From Mauremys mutica (taxonomy: Eukaryota; Chordata; Testudines; Geoemydidae), in NCBI RefSeq assembly GCF_020497125.1, contig NC_059082.1:17225965-17289964 (forward strand): a stretch of DNA of 64,000 nucleotides, written 5' to 3'. Below are positions 45,813-57,954 of the stretch, piece after piece (position 1 is the first letter of the stretch; each line of letters starts with the position of its first letter). A program made the translations under genes and the position numbers. The notes under the pieces are model-generated. The model was not told the DNA's origin and made no database searches. It saw only the letters and a program-made list of their open reading frames with translations.

Positions 45813-48591
45813 CTAGGCACAGAGAAAAATAATCAATGTTGGATATTTATCTCGAAGTAACTGCTATTAACTAGGTTCTGAAGTGACTCTAGAACTGAAA
45901 AAAATACATACCTACAGCATTTTTAGTTTAACAAAGTTATCTGTCAGAAGAAATTCTGATAGAAATCAGTGTTAATCAAATTATTTTAAGTCAAACTTGT
46001 GGGGAAACATGGTTCATACAGGGAACCCATGAAAAATTACTGTTAGAATGACATAGTAGCAAGAGTATAATGTAATTTGTTACTTTTATTAATTTTTAGA
46101 GAGCATATTTATCTCAGAACATTCTTTATTTTAAGAGTAACACAAATATTTTCATAAGTAATAAATTAGCTTTTATGAACACAGTTCCAAAATAACAAAA
46201 GCCAAAATTGAACACAATTCATTAACTAGTATTTTCCCCCGCAAAGGGAAACATTTCCTCCCTAATCATTTTCTTGAGATCTTCTAATGGTCTAGATATT
46301 GGAGTTAGCAGTGGAGACAGTACTCAAACTATTTTGACGATGTTAAGTCTGAATATATGTAACGAGATTGTTGACTCAACACAGTCAGCTGAAATTTCAA
46401 AAATAGTCAAAGAACACCTTCACAGCAGCATATTTGAAACATGATATTAGAATATAAGGAGATAGAGGATCAGAGAGTAATAGAGTCTGGATTGGAACAG
46501 GAGATCTTGAAGAACAAAGTTACCAAATAAGAAAAAATTCACATTTTCTCTTCTATCTTCTGTGTCAGTCCAGACAGTATTTATGAAATAGAAGGGAAGG
46601 ATTAGTGTTAATGCACTGCAAGATGTTCCGTCTGAACACCATGTCCACAGAAGCCAAATTTTCAAGTGACCTCTAATTTTGGGTGTCTAACTTCAGTCAT
46701 GTAAAGCCTGTGTTTTATAAGTTCAGAGCACTACCAATTCCAACTTTAACTAAAGTCAGTACGAGTTTCAAAAGCTCAGCAATTCTGAAAATTAGGCCAC
46801 AGCTGTCTGCAGGTGGGCAACCAAAATTAGCTGTCACTTTTGAAAATTCAGGCCTAATTCTATAATGCATTAAAGCATGAAGTGAAGCTCAAGTAGTTAC
46901 ATTAAATATCAAAAAAGGTGTGTCCACTTTCTCTGTTCTAGAAGAGACCATTGATCTAGTAGACTGATCTCAAAGATTTTAGTATAGCATTTCCACTAAT
47001 GCAGTAAGCCTTTCAGAGGAATTATTTTATCCAATTAGGTAAAATAAACTTGGCAGAGCCCTTGTGCAGAATGAATATATTTTCTGACATTTACGGTCTT
47101 GAACCTTCCTAAGATAAATCATGCTCTAGTAATGTACAAACATTCCTGGCTTCCTAAGTCTTACTTGGGTAGGACAAAATAGGGTAAAAAAAGCCTTGTC
47201 ATGACTGAAATACAAGCAATTGACTTTTGGTGAGAGTGTGGAAGAAGCCCCGCACTACCTTCTCCAAAATAAAAATTATGATTCCAGCACAGGCATTAAA
47301 GTTCACTAACTTGTCTAGCTGAGCAGACATCTATTAGAAACAAAACTCTGACAAATCAACTGGGCTCCCTTCCAGAATTTCAAAGCCTCTCGGAATGCCT
47401 TCTAAGGAACATGTCATCATGCTCCCTGCTAGGAGATGGGGAAGTGCTAATGAGCAAACAAGTTGGAGGGGTGAGAGGAAATGGAGCACAGTTTGGCTTT
47501 GAAAGGTGGAGAGCTGGAAGGAAAACAAGAAAGGATGCAAGTGTGGGAGACTCCTCTAGTTTCCTCCCAATGAACATCTATGCCACTGAAGGAAGATCAC
47601 AGCACTGATGACCTGAAAGCCATTCATACCTCCCTCAAAGGCAGCTTAGTTAGCTGCACATTATGGGATTTCCAAACCCAAAAAGGAGATCCTCTTAAAA
47701 AATACCTTAGATGAAAAAGCAACAATAAAAACAATTTGGCATAATTTAACAGAAAAAGGAATTTAGAAACATCACAGTAACCTTCATAATACCTACTTAG
47801 TATAAGCACGAACTTAAAACCTCCTGCTACAGCATCCAAAAAAATCCTCCAACAGATGCTAATAATTACAATGTAGTTTTTTTATTTATTCTGAATTCAA
47901 AACTTAGGTCAGTTCTTCTGTCTGTGCTTGTGTGTCACAATCCAATTATAAAATATGAATTTGCACACCAAAATACTGAGCTCCAAAAACAAAAAAATCA
48001 CAGCTGTAACTCTTTGTGGAATAACTATATGAACCTTACCCTAGAACGTAGTCTGTGTCTCCCATAAGAACAAGGGCCCAATCACATATCCATAAAAAGG
48101 CATCTCTTACATACTAGGCAAAATCCTATTTTTCATAGATTAATGTTCAGAAATCTTGATTTAAAAGCCTCCAAAACTTAAGTGATAGCAATGAGCTGGC
48201 AGTTAGACAACATACAACAACATTCAGATACAAGCCGGCTGATTAAAATAGGCACACAGGAGTATTAGATTTTATACACACTCTTAAAAACAGGATACAC
48301 GGCATACAAAACCACCAATACTTCATTAAATTTCCACTCGGAGCTGCACTGCAAGTGAGACTGATAACCCCTCATTTTACAATCTATGATTAGGCACATA
48401 ATGCTTAGTTTTGTTATAATAAAAATACTAAGTAAAATTTTGGCAATTAGTTTCCTAAGTCACTTCGACATTTCTGGAAAAAAAAATTACCCAAAATTAT
48501 TAATTGGTGAACAGCATCTGAAAAGTTGTTTAAGTTATCAATGTTGTGAAATAATCCCAAACGATGTTAACATTTTACAATCACCTCTTAC
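45813..48591. other. EFL1 intron between the second and third exons of the window
   Basis: An intron of 2779 bases, GT...AG bounded on the minus strand. It contains a palindromic MITE-like repeat at about 46658-46865 (outer TTTTCAAGTGACC / GTCACTTTTGAAAA). No further exon was seen. Confidence 0.75.
46658..46865. repeat. Amniote-type palindromic MITE
   Basis: AAATTTTCAAGTGACCTC and ATTTTGGGTGTCTAAC at the left pair with CCAAAATTAGCTGTCACTTTTG and AAAATTCAGGCC at the right. A second copy is suggested at about 31895-32110. Confidence 0.55.
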
Positions 48592-48767
48592 CTTGTTCAA
48601 AGATTCAGCAGGATCATATTTTGGTCCCAGAACAAAGATCTTTTGCCCTCTTCGCACCACACCACTGAACACTCTAGCAAAAGCAATGAAAGACTCCTTG
48701 TCTGCTTCTTGTTTCACAGTTTTTAGGGTCATGCTCTCTGTTTGACTAGTGAGCTCCTGCTCATCAC
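48592..48767 (-). CDS. EFL1: EFL1 internal exon (second in this window)
   Basis: The exon starts at 48767 after acceptor TTTGATTAG and ends at donor AACAAG|GTAAGAGG (48592/48591). Its 176 bases supply GT to finish a glycine codon, then 58 codons, ending in phase 0. The translation holds [17 protein letters not shown] and KIFVLGPKY, nearly identical to the conserved human segment ([27 protein letters not shown]), with the poorly conserved [15 protein letters not shown] before it. In EF2-family proteins this is the beginning of the beta-barrel domain after the G domain. Donor and acceptor phases match both neighbours, so there is no sign of retroposition or decay. Confidence 0.95.
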
Positions 48768-48907
48768 CTAATCAAAGTTAAACAATAATGAAGTGTAAAA
48801 ACAGTTTCTGTAGCATCCTGAGAAAAAATAATAATGAATCAGAGCGCCCACTCACTTGCGAAGAAATATTGGCGAAAGCAAGGAACTGCTGTTATGACTC
48901 AAGAGTC

Positions 48908-49163
48908 AGGCCTTATTCACACATTTTTTGTACTGGTGTAACCATTTAGGGCAAGATTTTTGTATCAAAATATAGTTTTAGCAGTCTAACCCCTATGGTG
49001 GACAGAATTATATTAGTACAAAGGTGCCTAACACTAACATAGCTTATTTCCCTCCCACATAGGAATATCTCTGCAGGTATGAAGCACTGACATAACTGCG
49101 CCCACACCAGGGGGGGCTGTACTGGGGGTGAAGGCGTACAAAGTGTATGTGCAGACAAGCCCT
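48908..49163. mobile_element. hAT-type MITE inside an EFL1 intron
   Basis: The ends AGGCCTTATTCACACA and the reverse complement AGGGCTTGTCTGCACATAC are related to those of the other hAT MITEs here. The interior is non-coding with TAGTACAAAGGTGCC and CCACACCAGGGGGGGC blocks. No clear target duplication. Confidence 0.65.
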
Positions 49164-49682
49164 CAGACAAAGCATTACTAAGAACCACAGAGCCAAATTT
49201 CCCTACCAGATGTTCTTTTAAATAGACAAACTCAATGCTTTTAGGAGGTGAAGGAGGTTGGTGGAGACAGTCTCTAAGTAACGCCGCTACAATTAGGGAT
49301 TAACCTTTTCACTTATTTAAAAGTCCAGTTTACTGTAATCATACACACTTAAGCTATTTACATATAACGACATTCAGGTTACAGATAATAGTGATACTGA
49401 TCGACTAATTTGACTGGCTATTTGCGCCAACCCCTCCCTCCCTTTGCCTTGTACTCTTCACCTTACTCTCACTCCACCTGGCCTCTAGGCTCCTCTCTTT
49501 CCTTCCCTCCCCTTTCACCCCTGCCCTACCCTCTTATCCACTTCCCTTGTCTTTCCATGTAGTTAATCCCACTTCACCAAACCACATCTAGAACATTTAA
49601 ATAACTCAACAAAGATTTCTGGCACTAATACGGTATCTGTAAACCATCACTCCATTTGTGTACACTATCCCTTTGTCTTGTC

Positions 49683-49802
49683 TATTTAGATTGCAAACTC
49701 TTCGGGAAGGTAGTCTCTCTTATTCTATGTTTGTACAGTGCATACCCAGCACAATCAGGTCCTGTTCTCAGCTGACGCCTAAGCGCTACTGTAATAAAAG
49801 CA
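49683..49802 (+). repeat. Ancient SINE-like tail
   Basis: TTTAGATTGCAAACTCTTCGGG, TTGTACAGTGCATACCCAGCAC, CAGGTCCTGTTCTCAGC and GCCTAAGCGCTACTGTAATAAAAG. This is a widespread amniote repeat tail; a weaker copy lies at 45120-45250. Confidence 0.65.
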
Positions 49803-49859
49803 AAGTATTTCCCCATGAGAAAAATGGATGACAAAAGACAGTCCTGAGAAATACTGTAC

Positions 49860-50011
49860 CTTTTGTCTCACCAGTCTTCACAGTCAGTTCAGATTCATTT
49901 CCAGAAAGGGCCTGTTCTGGTAGCTCTTGTCCTTGACTGGCTATCAATTTTTCTGCATGTCTTCGTCTTGCAAGCTCACGTCTTTGAGCAATTACTTCAT
50001 GTGTTAAAGGC
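49860..50011 (-). CDS. EFL1: EFL1 internal exon (first in this window)
   Basis: The exon begins at 50011 after acceptor GGAATATAG and ends at donor ACAAAAG|GTACAG (49860/49859). Its 152 bases give one base finishing an arginine codon, 50 codons, and one base starting a glycine codon. The translation starts RPLTHEVIAQRRELARRRH and AEKLIASQGQELPE, matching human EFL1 [29 protein letters not shown], then a diverged acidic linker. This is the variable insertion following the G domain, rich in Arg, Glu and Gln and probably helical. An alternative donor 11 bases earlier (GACTG|GTGAGA) would break the frame with the next exon. The upstream exon, expected to end with KMFAVDAKALPQNKP, was not found in 50012-64000. 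Confidence 0.94.
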
Positions 50012-51900
50012 CTATATTCCATTTAAAATCATTAACATTTGGAAATACCATTCATTTTCCAATAAATACAAAGGAACTGCAATATTATGTCCGAGACAGA
50101 CAAAACTGAACTTAAATTTCCAAAAAAATTTCAAGGTTTGTTAGTGATGTATTTCCAGCAGTTTTTAAGGCAGAAATAAAATATCCCATTCTTCTGCTAC
50201 ATCCAGGAGGAATCTATTATGCTACTATTATGCTTGTGGTATTAAAACAAACCCATTGCATGTGTAATTGTTCTGAGAATTATCACTCTTTTGATGAATA
50301 GTGACTTGATAACAGTCATGATAATTAGAATCACAAGCTAGTGCTATTACAGTAATAGCAGAGAATAAAATGGAGTAAGTGTGCAGTTTAGAAATATTTA
50401 TATCACACTAACTTTGAACAAATTGCAAGAAAAAATATTTTCTAACCAACTATCAGTGAATACATTCATTTTAGATTACTTGTACTATTTCTGGCATCCA
50501 AATTTATATCTCTAAGCCAAGACTGGAAGCTACCCAGAGCAGAGAAAAGGTTTTGTTTGGTTTACCTGCTCTCTAAGCTGGTGAGTATCTACCCTAAATA
50601 GCAGTGAAACCATTACTTTAATGAGCTTAACACGAAACAGTGAAGGAACAGCTTTTAAAAAAAAACAAAAAAAACTTAAATACGCTGAGTGAAATCCTGG
50701 CTTCACTTAAGTCAATGGCAGTTTTGCCACAGACATCAACGGAACCAGGATTTTACTTCCTGTATTTACATTTCCTTCATACATCAATTCACTGGATACT
50801 TCTACCTTACACTAATCCAAATTAATTCCTATCCAAAATAACTGCATCTTATGTGTCTTGCGGAGCAAAGGAATTGCGTTTAAACAGCCAAAGAGAATTT
50901 TAATATTCTGGTAGTACTTCTCATTAGTCCATAGTCCCCCTTTCTTTAAAAAACAAAACAAAACTATATTACAAAGAAAAACAAATATACTAAGTCACAA
51001 GCAGAATGACCAGAAAAAAACTAGATTTAAAGAACTTAACCACAAGGATATTTAGCCAAGAGGGAACCTGATCTTTATCATTTTTATTTTTCTTAGCAGC
51101 ATAATTCCTTCCAAAAGGTAATATAGGTAGAATTGTTCTAAATACAATTATACAATTTTTCTCAGACTTTTTCATTGCATATCAATGGCTTATTTTTAAA
51201 TTTACTTTTAAATTAACTGCATTTTTCAAAATCTGGCCATAAATAAAACTTGTGATATGAGGCACTCAAATAAGTGGAGGCCATATAAACACTTAATTTC
51301 AGTCCAACCACAGTCGCTCCCCGAATACCTTCCATTAGCTTCCTCTATATGATGGCTCATCAGTGAGCTGTACCTGTGATCTCTTTCATGGGCACTGTTT
51401 CCAAGTGACAGGACTCTGCCTGAACTCTTTCCAGAGTGGAACTCTGCAGTTCATTAGGCTATAACCACCCCTGTTCCCACTGTACCCCCAGAGTTGCAGG
51501 GTAAGTGGTACTTTATATCCCCTTGTAATCTCTCATGAGTGCATCCTCAGATGATACATTTTGCTACCTTTACCTCTTTTAGGGTGGAACTCACAGTCCT
51601 ACCAGTCTCCAACTGGATCATGGGATAACAGTCCCACTGTTTCCAATTGTGTTAACAAGGCTGGCCCAACTGTAGTTGTTAACTGCCAGATGCTTCTCTC
51701 CAGAAGCATGTGACCAATGGCCAATTAGAGTGACTCAAAACAGCTCCTTCCAAACAGATGTACTGTCCATATGCTCAGAGGTCCATGGCAAACAGAGAAA
51801 AGGGTGAAGACACAAAAGATCTACATGTCTGGGTCCCACTCAAAACTCAAACTCTCTCAAAGCTTAGGTGAGCTGCCCAGTTACCTCAGATACATCACCG
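50012..51900. other. EFL1 intron, with one small MITE
   Basis: AT-rich. A palindromic MITE lies at about 50688-50756 (GTGAAATCCTGGCTTC / GAACCAGGATTTTAC around AAGTCAATGGC). From about 51300 the sequence turns C/T-rich and looks like an unclassified old interspersed repeat, but no ends are visible. Confidence 0.55.
50688..50756. repeat. Short palindromic MITE
   Basis: GTGAAATCCTGGCTTCACTT at the left and the inverted GGAACCAGGATTTTAC at the right, with AAGTCAATGGCAGTTTTGCC in the middle. It is a common sauropsid-type palindrome of about 70 bp. Confidence 0.6.
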
Positions 51901-51901
51901 T

Positions 51902-52200
51902 GGCCTGGTCTACACTGGGGGAGGTGGGTGGGGTGGGAGGCAGGAAATCGATCTAAGCTACACAACTTCAGCTACATGAATAACATAGCTGAAGCCAATG
52001 TACTTAGATCTACTTACCGCGGTGTCTTCACTGCGGTAAGTCAACAGCTGACGCTCTCCCGTCGACTCCGCCTTGGCCTCTTGCCTTGGTAGAGTATTGG
52101 AGTCGACGTGAGAGTGCTCGGCGGTCGATTCATCGCGATAAATCAACCGCCGCTGGATCGATCGCTGCCCGTCAATCCAGCAGGTAATGTAGACAAGCCC
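51902..52200 (-). mobile_element. hAT-type MITE, opposite copy of the 42398 subfamily
   Basis: The ends are GGCCTGGTCTACACTGGGG and the reverse complement GGGCTTGTCTACATTACC. It carries the same CTTCAGCTA / TAGCTGAAG hairpin (51966-51993) and GTCGAC-containing blocks as the element at 42398-42691, in reverse order. Internal ACCGCGGTG / CACTGCGGTA palindrome near 52017-52037. Confidence 0.85.
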
Positions 52201-53811
52201 ACAGAATCTCTGCCTTACTTCCACATCCCTAGAACATGCAGCAAGGTATAGAACTATTTCTGGGCAGAGAGAGACAGGCTGCCCTCCTGCACTCACTCTC
52301 GGTCCCTCCCCTTGAGCAGCTGCTGGTTGAGCTCCACCTCCTTCATTCTCTTGGCAGGGTTATTTAAGGGATTACGGTAGTGTTCATCTGATTTTAGGAT
52401 CTGACTCTGGAAAAAATCAGCCAGGTTAACCTGACTGGAAACAGGCAGGTAGATAGGTAGGTAGGTATTTCCCAATGAACAGCTATCCCACTGTCCTGTT
52501 GTTATGGGCTGCTGGTATTTTCCCCAGGGGTATCTTATCTCTGTTATTGTTTCAATTCCTCCTTGTTTTCAGCTAATAGCCTTCTTTGATTTAACTCCAC
52601 GAAGTCAGTCAAAAAATATATCAAACAGGTAAACTGAGGTACACATAATATTCATAGAAAACACTACAGAACTCCCTCATCCTCCATATTCTATGACAAC
52701 ATTCAATTCAAAGTCCTCCTCACATTCGAGGCCCCACATAATTTTGCCTCCACTTACTCTCTGCTCTCATTTCCTCTTAGTCTGTACATCTTCAAATCCT
52801 ATTGCCTTTCTTTCCTTTTTTTCCCCTCTTCCTTTGTGGTTCAGTTTTTCTCCTGCTACCCCATAGGCTGGGAAGATTATCCCTCTTCTTGTTCATAAAT
52901 TACTTTTCCTCTTCTTCACAGCTTCTCATAGTACTTCCAATATTGTCCTCATAAATCGTTCCCTTTCCTCAACTATTGAGGCATGCCATGTCTTGGTTTT
53001 TCCCAAGAAAAATCTCTTTAGGGCATTTTGTAAACATGTAAATTGTAATGTAAACATGTTTAGGGCATTTTGTAAACATGTTTTGTAAACATGTACTTTT
53101 ATGGAATTATATAAATGGCTTTTAATATTACCACCATGTGTATACCACATCCTCCATGTGTGGTGGTGAATGGCTTTGAAATTTAATGATGCAAAATACA
53201 TTAAGAGGAGAATTTTTAACTGTTATATCTGATGTTGAAAAAAATAAAGCAAAAGCCACAAGGAAACTTGAGGAAAAATTTAAGACTGTCCTAGTCGCCT
53301 TAAAACCTATTCAGATTTTTCTCCCATCCCCAATTCACTCTCCATCAACTTCTCTTCACTGAAAGATAGGTCACACAATGTGTTAAGAATAAGTAGACAA
53401 TAAGCAAAAATTTTACAGGACCAGTATGGTGAAAGCTGGGAAACTAATAATCTCCTCACTTTATACTGCTAAAAAGAAGAGGAAAATGACAAATGAAGGT
53501 CATGACACACTACAAATCTGTAACACAGATGTTTCAACAGGCACAAAGAGGTGGTTTAAAACTTTGCAGGCCCTAATATCATGCCCAGGATCCCAAGGTT
53601 CAGGATCATTACTTTAAGGAATTGCATTCTCCATGAAAAATGGATGAAGGGTCCATCCAAATTGGTGTTCAAGCCTTATGAGAAGATTACTTTTTGCTCA
53701 TGTGTTTCAACTATTAAATCCTCACATGTAACTTTCTTTTTAAAATAAATACTGTACTAAATGTTAGCAGTTCTTTCTGAGAGAATGCATAGCTCAACAA
53801 CTATCACTGCC
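52201..53811. other. Non-coding sequence, EFL1 intron
   Basis: A C/T-rich, repeat-like block continues to about 52620; then AT-rich sequence. A small cluster of (A)TGTAAACATG repeats lies at 53032-53096. No gene supported. Confidence 0.5.
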
Positions 53812-53952
53812 CAAATAAATCCACTTTGTTGTCCCGCTTCTTAATTCTGAAGCTGACAATTGCAGTCATCTTCTCAATCAAACAGCAACCGTATGGATTT
53901 TTACACTTTAATAGATATTTACAACTTGAACTACATCTTGAAGATTTCCCCC
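53812..53952. repeat. Local duplication, copy A
   Basis: From AAATAAATCCACTTTGTTG to ACTTGAACTACATCTTGAAGATTT this segment matches copy B (54747-54900) block by block: AAGCTGAC, TTCTCAA-CAAAC, TTTTACACTTTAATAGATATTTACAACTT. Divergence is substantial and copy B has extra bases near its start. Confidence 0.75.
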
Positions 53953-54449
53953 TAAAATTCAGATTAATGAAGTAATATACTATTAGTGATATTGTTTATA
54001 TATTTAAGGTTCATCTACTCTCTCACTGTAGGCAAATCTTTAATGTTATGCAATGATGATAATTACCAATTATTTATTAGAAATATATCCCATCATAATG
54101 CTGCAAAACTGGAGAGAAACTATGGTCAATGTTGGTGGTAAAGGAAAAAAAGGAAAGAACAGACAAAACAGAGAGGTGGAATACTTCCAATTATATTTCA
54201 ATTCTAGAAACAAATAATATCTAGCTAAAATTTAAGGGGCAACACACATGTACAATTCTATTAATGTTTTGGTGCCAAGCTGTGCATCACGAAGAATCAC
54301 TTCAAAGCCATAATGGTACTTGACCAAAGTATGTCATAACAAATCTTGATATCACATATGCCCCTAACTCATTTTGTTTTGTTTGGGTAACGTTTACTGG
54401 TAGAATTTAGCTAGTGAGACCCCCCCACACACACTTCAGAAAAGCACTT
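53953..54449. other. Non-coding spacer between duplicated segments
   Basis: AT-rich; no feature seen other than the C-run at 54420-54426. Confidence 0.5.
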
Positions 54450-54550
54450 AAGCATGTACTTAAGTCCATCCCTATTCAGGATAGCATGCGCTTCCATCAT
54501 GACTTCAATTAAGTGCTGTCCTGAATAGAGATGGACTTAAGTACATGCTT
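54450..54550. repeat. Palindromic MITE with 37-bp arms
   Basis: The arms 54450-54486 and 54514-54550 are inverted copies matching at about 35 of 37 positions (AAGCATGTACTTAAGTCCAT and CTATTCAGGA blocks), with a 27-base loop. The AGCACTTAAGCATGTACTTAAG text is a common sauropsid repeat motif. Confidence 0.8.
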
Positions 54551-54746
54551 TAGGCTCCAATTCAGAAAGCACTTAAAGCATTTCTGTATGCTTTATGGAT
54601 CTGGAGAGAAGTAGAAAGCCTATTCTGAGAAAGTGAAAAGAGAGCACTTCATAGGGCAGTTGGGAAAGGAGTGCTCCCATACGGGGGGCAGCTTAGAAGA
54701 AAAGTTTTCCTTCTCCCTCCAATCTGCCCATCTAAAGATCACTCTT

Positions 54747-54900
54747 CAAATAAACCCACTTTGTTGTGTGTGTCTCCCCCCCAGTCCATATTTGAATTTC
54801 CAAGCTGACTACTGTTGTGTTCTCAACCAAACGTGTACTATTAAGGCTTTTGACACTTTAACAGATATTTACAACTTCAACTACATTTTAAAGATTTTTG
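54747..54900. repeat. Local duplication, copy B
   Basis: Direct-orientation partner of 53812-53952: CAAATAAACCCACTTTGTTG, CCAAGCTGACTACTGTTGTG, TCTCAACCAAACG, GACACTTTAACAGATATTTACAACTTCAACTACATTTTAAAGATTT (in blocks). About 935 bases separate the copies, with the palindromic MITE in the spacer. Confidence 0.75.
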
Positions 54901-56639
54901 CTTATATCTAATCTCCACTGGATACATACACAAAAAATTGGTTTGACCCAAGAACAAGCTGTCACCTTCATTAGCACAGTGCTGGAGCAGAGCTTTACTA
55001 CAGACTCCAAGAGAAGAATGAAATCTAATGGGTCACTAGCAACACTCCCTGAAACATCTGGTTATCTTTGGAGGTCTTCCAAAAGTACTGCTTACGCCCA
55101 ACAATATTTAGTTTATGAGAGGTCATCAGATTACAGAGATGACGTGGCATTATTACTCATTATTCTATCTCAAGAATTAAGTAGTCATCTCAACTGATTA
55201 AACAATTTCACTTTCCATCACTGCTTATATGATGCATTGTCAAGTGCATAATTTTTTTAAAAAGACTCTACTCCTGTGCTCTAAAAGACAGAGCACTGGT
55301 AAATTTATGCAAGGCATATTGTTTTCTAATGGAAGCGGTACTTTTTCTATTTTTAAGAAGTTCACATTTTTACCTGTCAGACACAAAATTTACGTAAGAT
55401 ACATAACTTTTTTGGTACATTAACCATTTTTGGTTAACAAACCATTTTGGGGCGGGGTGGTATGGAGTGCAATTACATCTGAATTGCATATTTCTTCTAA
55501 TGTAACTTTTTTATACAAAATTATGAGGGGTTCCTTTAAATAAATTTGTCATTTTCCACTCCTGGATTTTCCTGTATAAAGTTTTATTTGCCATGCTCTC
55601 GCTATCATCTTGAAGTACTACCCTAAAGAGGCACAGCTTTAGCTAAGCTAAGAAACATAAGCATGACTGATCAAAGAACATTTCTTCTGAACTAAAATTC
55701 CCATATAGGGTTATTAATGGACAGATTCGAGTCCATTTGAAAACATATAGCAAATTTTATACAGAACTCCTTAGTAACCTTTGCACAACTCCCAGAGTGT
55801 GAAAAGTGAAAATGACAGTATGCTGATACTTATTAGCATAGTTCTGTTTTTAAGTTTATGGGAAGAGGATTTAAACAGTCAAATGTTCAAAGTCAAACGA
55901 CAGAGTGGTTAACAATATGAAAAGAAAAGCCAGTTTGTCTGAAAAGATGAAACCAAAGACAGAGATGATAAAGTAGGAATAAACAATGCAGATCAGTTTG
56001 CTGTTTCCTTTCTTTCCCTTAGTATTATTTTGTTCTCTTGTTTTTCTAGTTACTTTAAAAGAATGGTCCAACCAGTACTCAAAAAACAAATCACTTGATG
56101 CTGGTCTTCTTGTTATTATCATCCAGTATCACACCTTCCTTTTTAAAGCAAGCTGACCAAAAAATCAGAAAAAGAAAGCCTCCATCATCATCTGCCAGCG
56201 TCCTGAATTCTTCTAAGGTCAGGCTTTAAGCCATGGAACACAGAGCCCTTACTGCACTCCTCAAGCAGAGAGTCATTCAGTTCAATGCAGATCAGATCTC
56301 TTCAGTTCATCAGGAGAGAGACTCCTTTTCAGTTCAATTATGATAAATTTAAGAAAAAATTTTTTGGTGTGAACAAAAACAAAATTTTGAGATCAAAATG
56401 AATGCTAAAAATAAAAGAAGTGATGATGGCTATTTAGGACTCTACTTTTTCTATTTAGTATGTAATAGGTAGAAGAACACAAAGAGAAGAGCTATTTGTA
56501 TACATTGTGCCTAACTGGAAAGACCGGTTAGGAAGAAAAGGAGTTGAAATGTGGCTGGCAGTTCTTAAAAGATGTAATATTACGAGGCTCAACATCAAGC
56601 TATTCTGATGCAGAGGAAAGATAAGAAGAGCCACAGATG
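54901..56639. other. Non-coding sequence, EFL1 intron
   Basis: A plus-strand ORF at 54898-55197 is unrecognised. No gene or clear repeat supported. Confidence 0.5.
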
Positions 56640-57432
56640 GCCAATGTGGCAGCACAAGGAGCTTTTTAGCTATCTAAAAACCACAAGGGATACATACAGG
56701 AAATGCAAGGAGGAGCATGTCATCAAGGAAGTTCACACAGGAATAGCATGAGCATGTAAGTACAAAATCAGGAAAGCCAAGGCAAAGAGTGAGTTACAGC
56801 TGGCAAGAAATGTCAGCGACAACAGGAAAGTGTTCTTCAAATAATAAAATAAAATAATAAATAATAAAAAAAAGATCAAGGATGGTGCGGGTCTGCTGCT
56901 CAATGGAGAAGGTGAGTTGGTAACGGAAGATGATAGAAAGCAGAGATGCTCAATGTTTACTTTGCTTCAGTCTTCTCACAAAACACAACATGTGACCGGA
57001 CAATTAGCAAAAGTTACCATACACAATAAAAGGGAAAAGGATGTAGATAGGGATAAGTAAAGAACACATCAGAAATCCTCTAACCAATCTGAATGATTTT
57101 AAATCAGTGAGGCCGGATTAATTAGCTGAAGAAATCTTGAGGCCACAATATTTACAGATTCATTCTTGACAGGGAGGTCCCAGAAGACTGGAAAAGGGCT
57201 AAAGTAGTGCCCATCTTTAAAAAGGAGGAACTCAGAAACTGTAAACCAGTCAGCCTGATTTCGATAGCTGGCAAGCTACTAGAGCAATGCATAAAACATT
57301 CCATTTGCGAATACCTGGAGGACGAGGTGTAATCACCAGCAGCCAGCATGGATTTACCAAGAACAAATCATGCCAAACCAGCTTGATTACCTACTGTGAC
57401 AGGGTAACTGATTTGATGGATGGGGGAATGAA

Positions 57433-57798
57433 GTGGACATAATATACCTGGACTTCAGCAAGGCTTTAGACATAGTCCCACATGACATTCTGATAAGTAA
57501 GCTGGAGAAATGTGGGCTCAACAGAACTACCATTAAGTGGATACATAATTGGTTAAACAATCGCAATCAAAGAGTAACTTTTAATGGAATGATATCTGAT
57601 TGGAGGGAAGTCTCAAGTGGGGTTCCATTGGGATCTGTTCTGGGTCCAGTGTTGTTTAACATCTTTATTAATGACCTGGATATAGGTATTGAGAGCATAC
57701 TGATCAAGTTTGCAGATGACACAAAGCTACAGGGGGTTGCCAATACCTTGGATGATAGAGCTAAAATTCAGAGGGGTCTTAATAAATTGGAGAGCTGA
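57433..57798 (+). pseudogene. CR1 ORF2: reverse transcriptase core
   Basis: The best-preserved RT segment in the window. It contains DIIYLDFSKALDIVPHD (first catalytic Asp), RNQRVTFNGMISDWREVSSG (in blocks), SGVPLGSVLGPVLFNIFIND, and KFADDTKLQG with the two catalytic Asp residues intact (57709-57720). VPLGS replaces the usual VPQGS. A stop at 57796 ends the frame within the thumb. Confidence 0.9.
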
Positions 57799-57954
57799 GC
57801 GATAGACAACAAAATGAAATTAAAGACAAATGTAAGGTTCTACACTTAAAGAAATAACAAATGCCCAGCTACAGAATGGGGGGAAATTGGCTTGGCAGCA
57901 GCACTGCTGAGAAGGATCTGGGAGTTGTGGTATATCACAACCTCAACATGAGCC

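Larger units (their letters stand above)
48768..49859. other. EFL1 intron between the first and second exons of the window
   Basis: An intron of 1092 bases on the minus strand, starting GTACAG and ending TTGATTAG. It contains a hAT MITE (48908-49163) and an ancient SINE-like tail (49683-49802), plus a C/T-rich stretch at 49430-49560. Confidence 0.8.

Noticed and set aside
49871..49872. Alternative donor at GACTG|GTGAGA in the first EFL1 exon
   Set aside because: Using it would break the reading frame with the exon starting at 48767; AAAAG|GTACAG keeps it.
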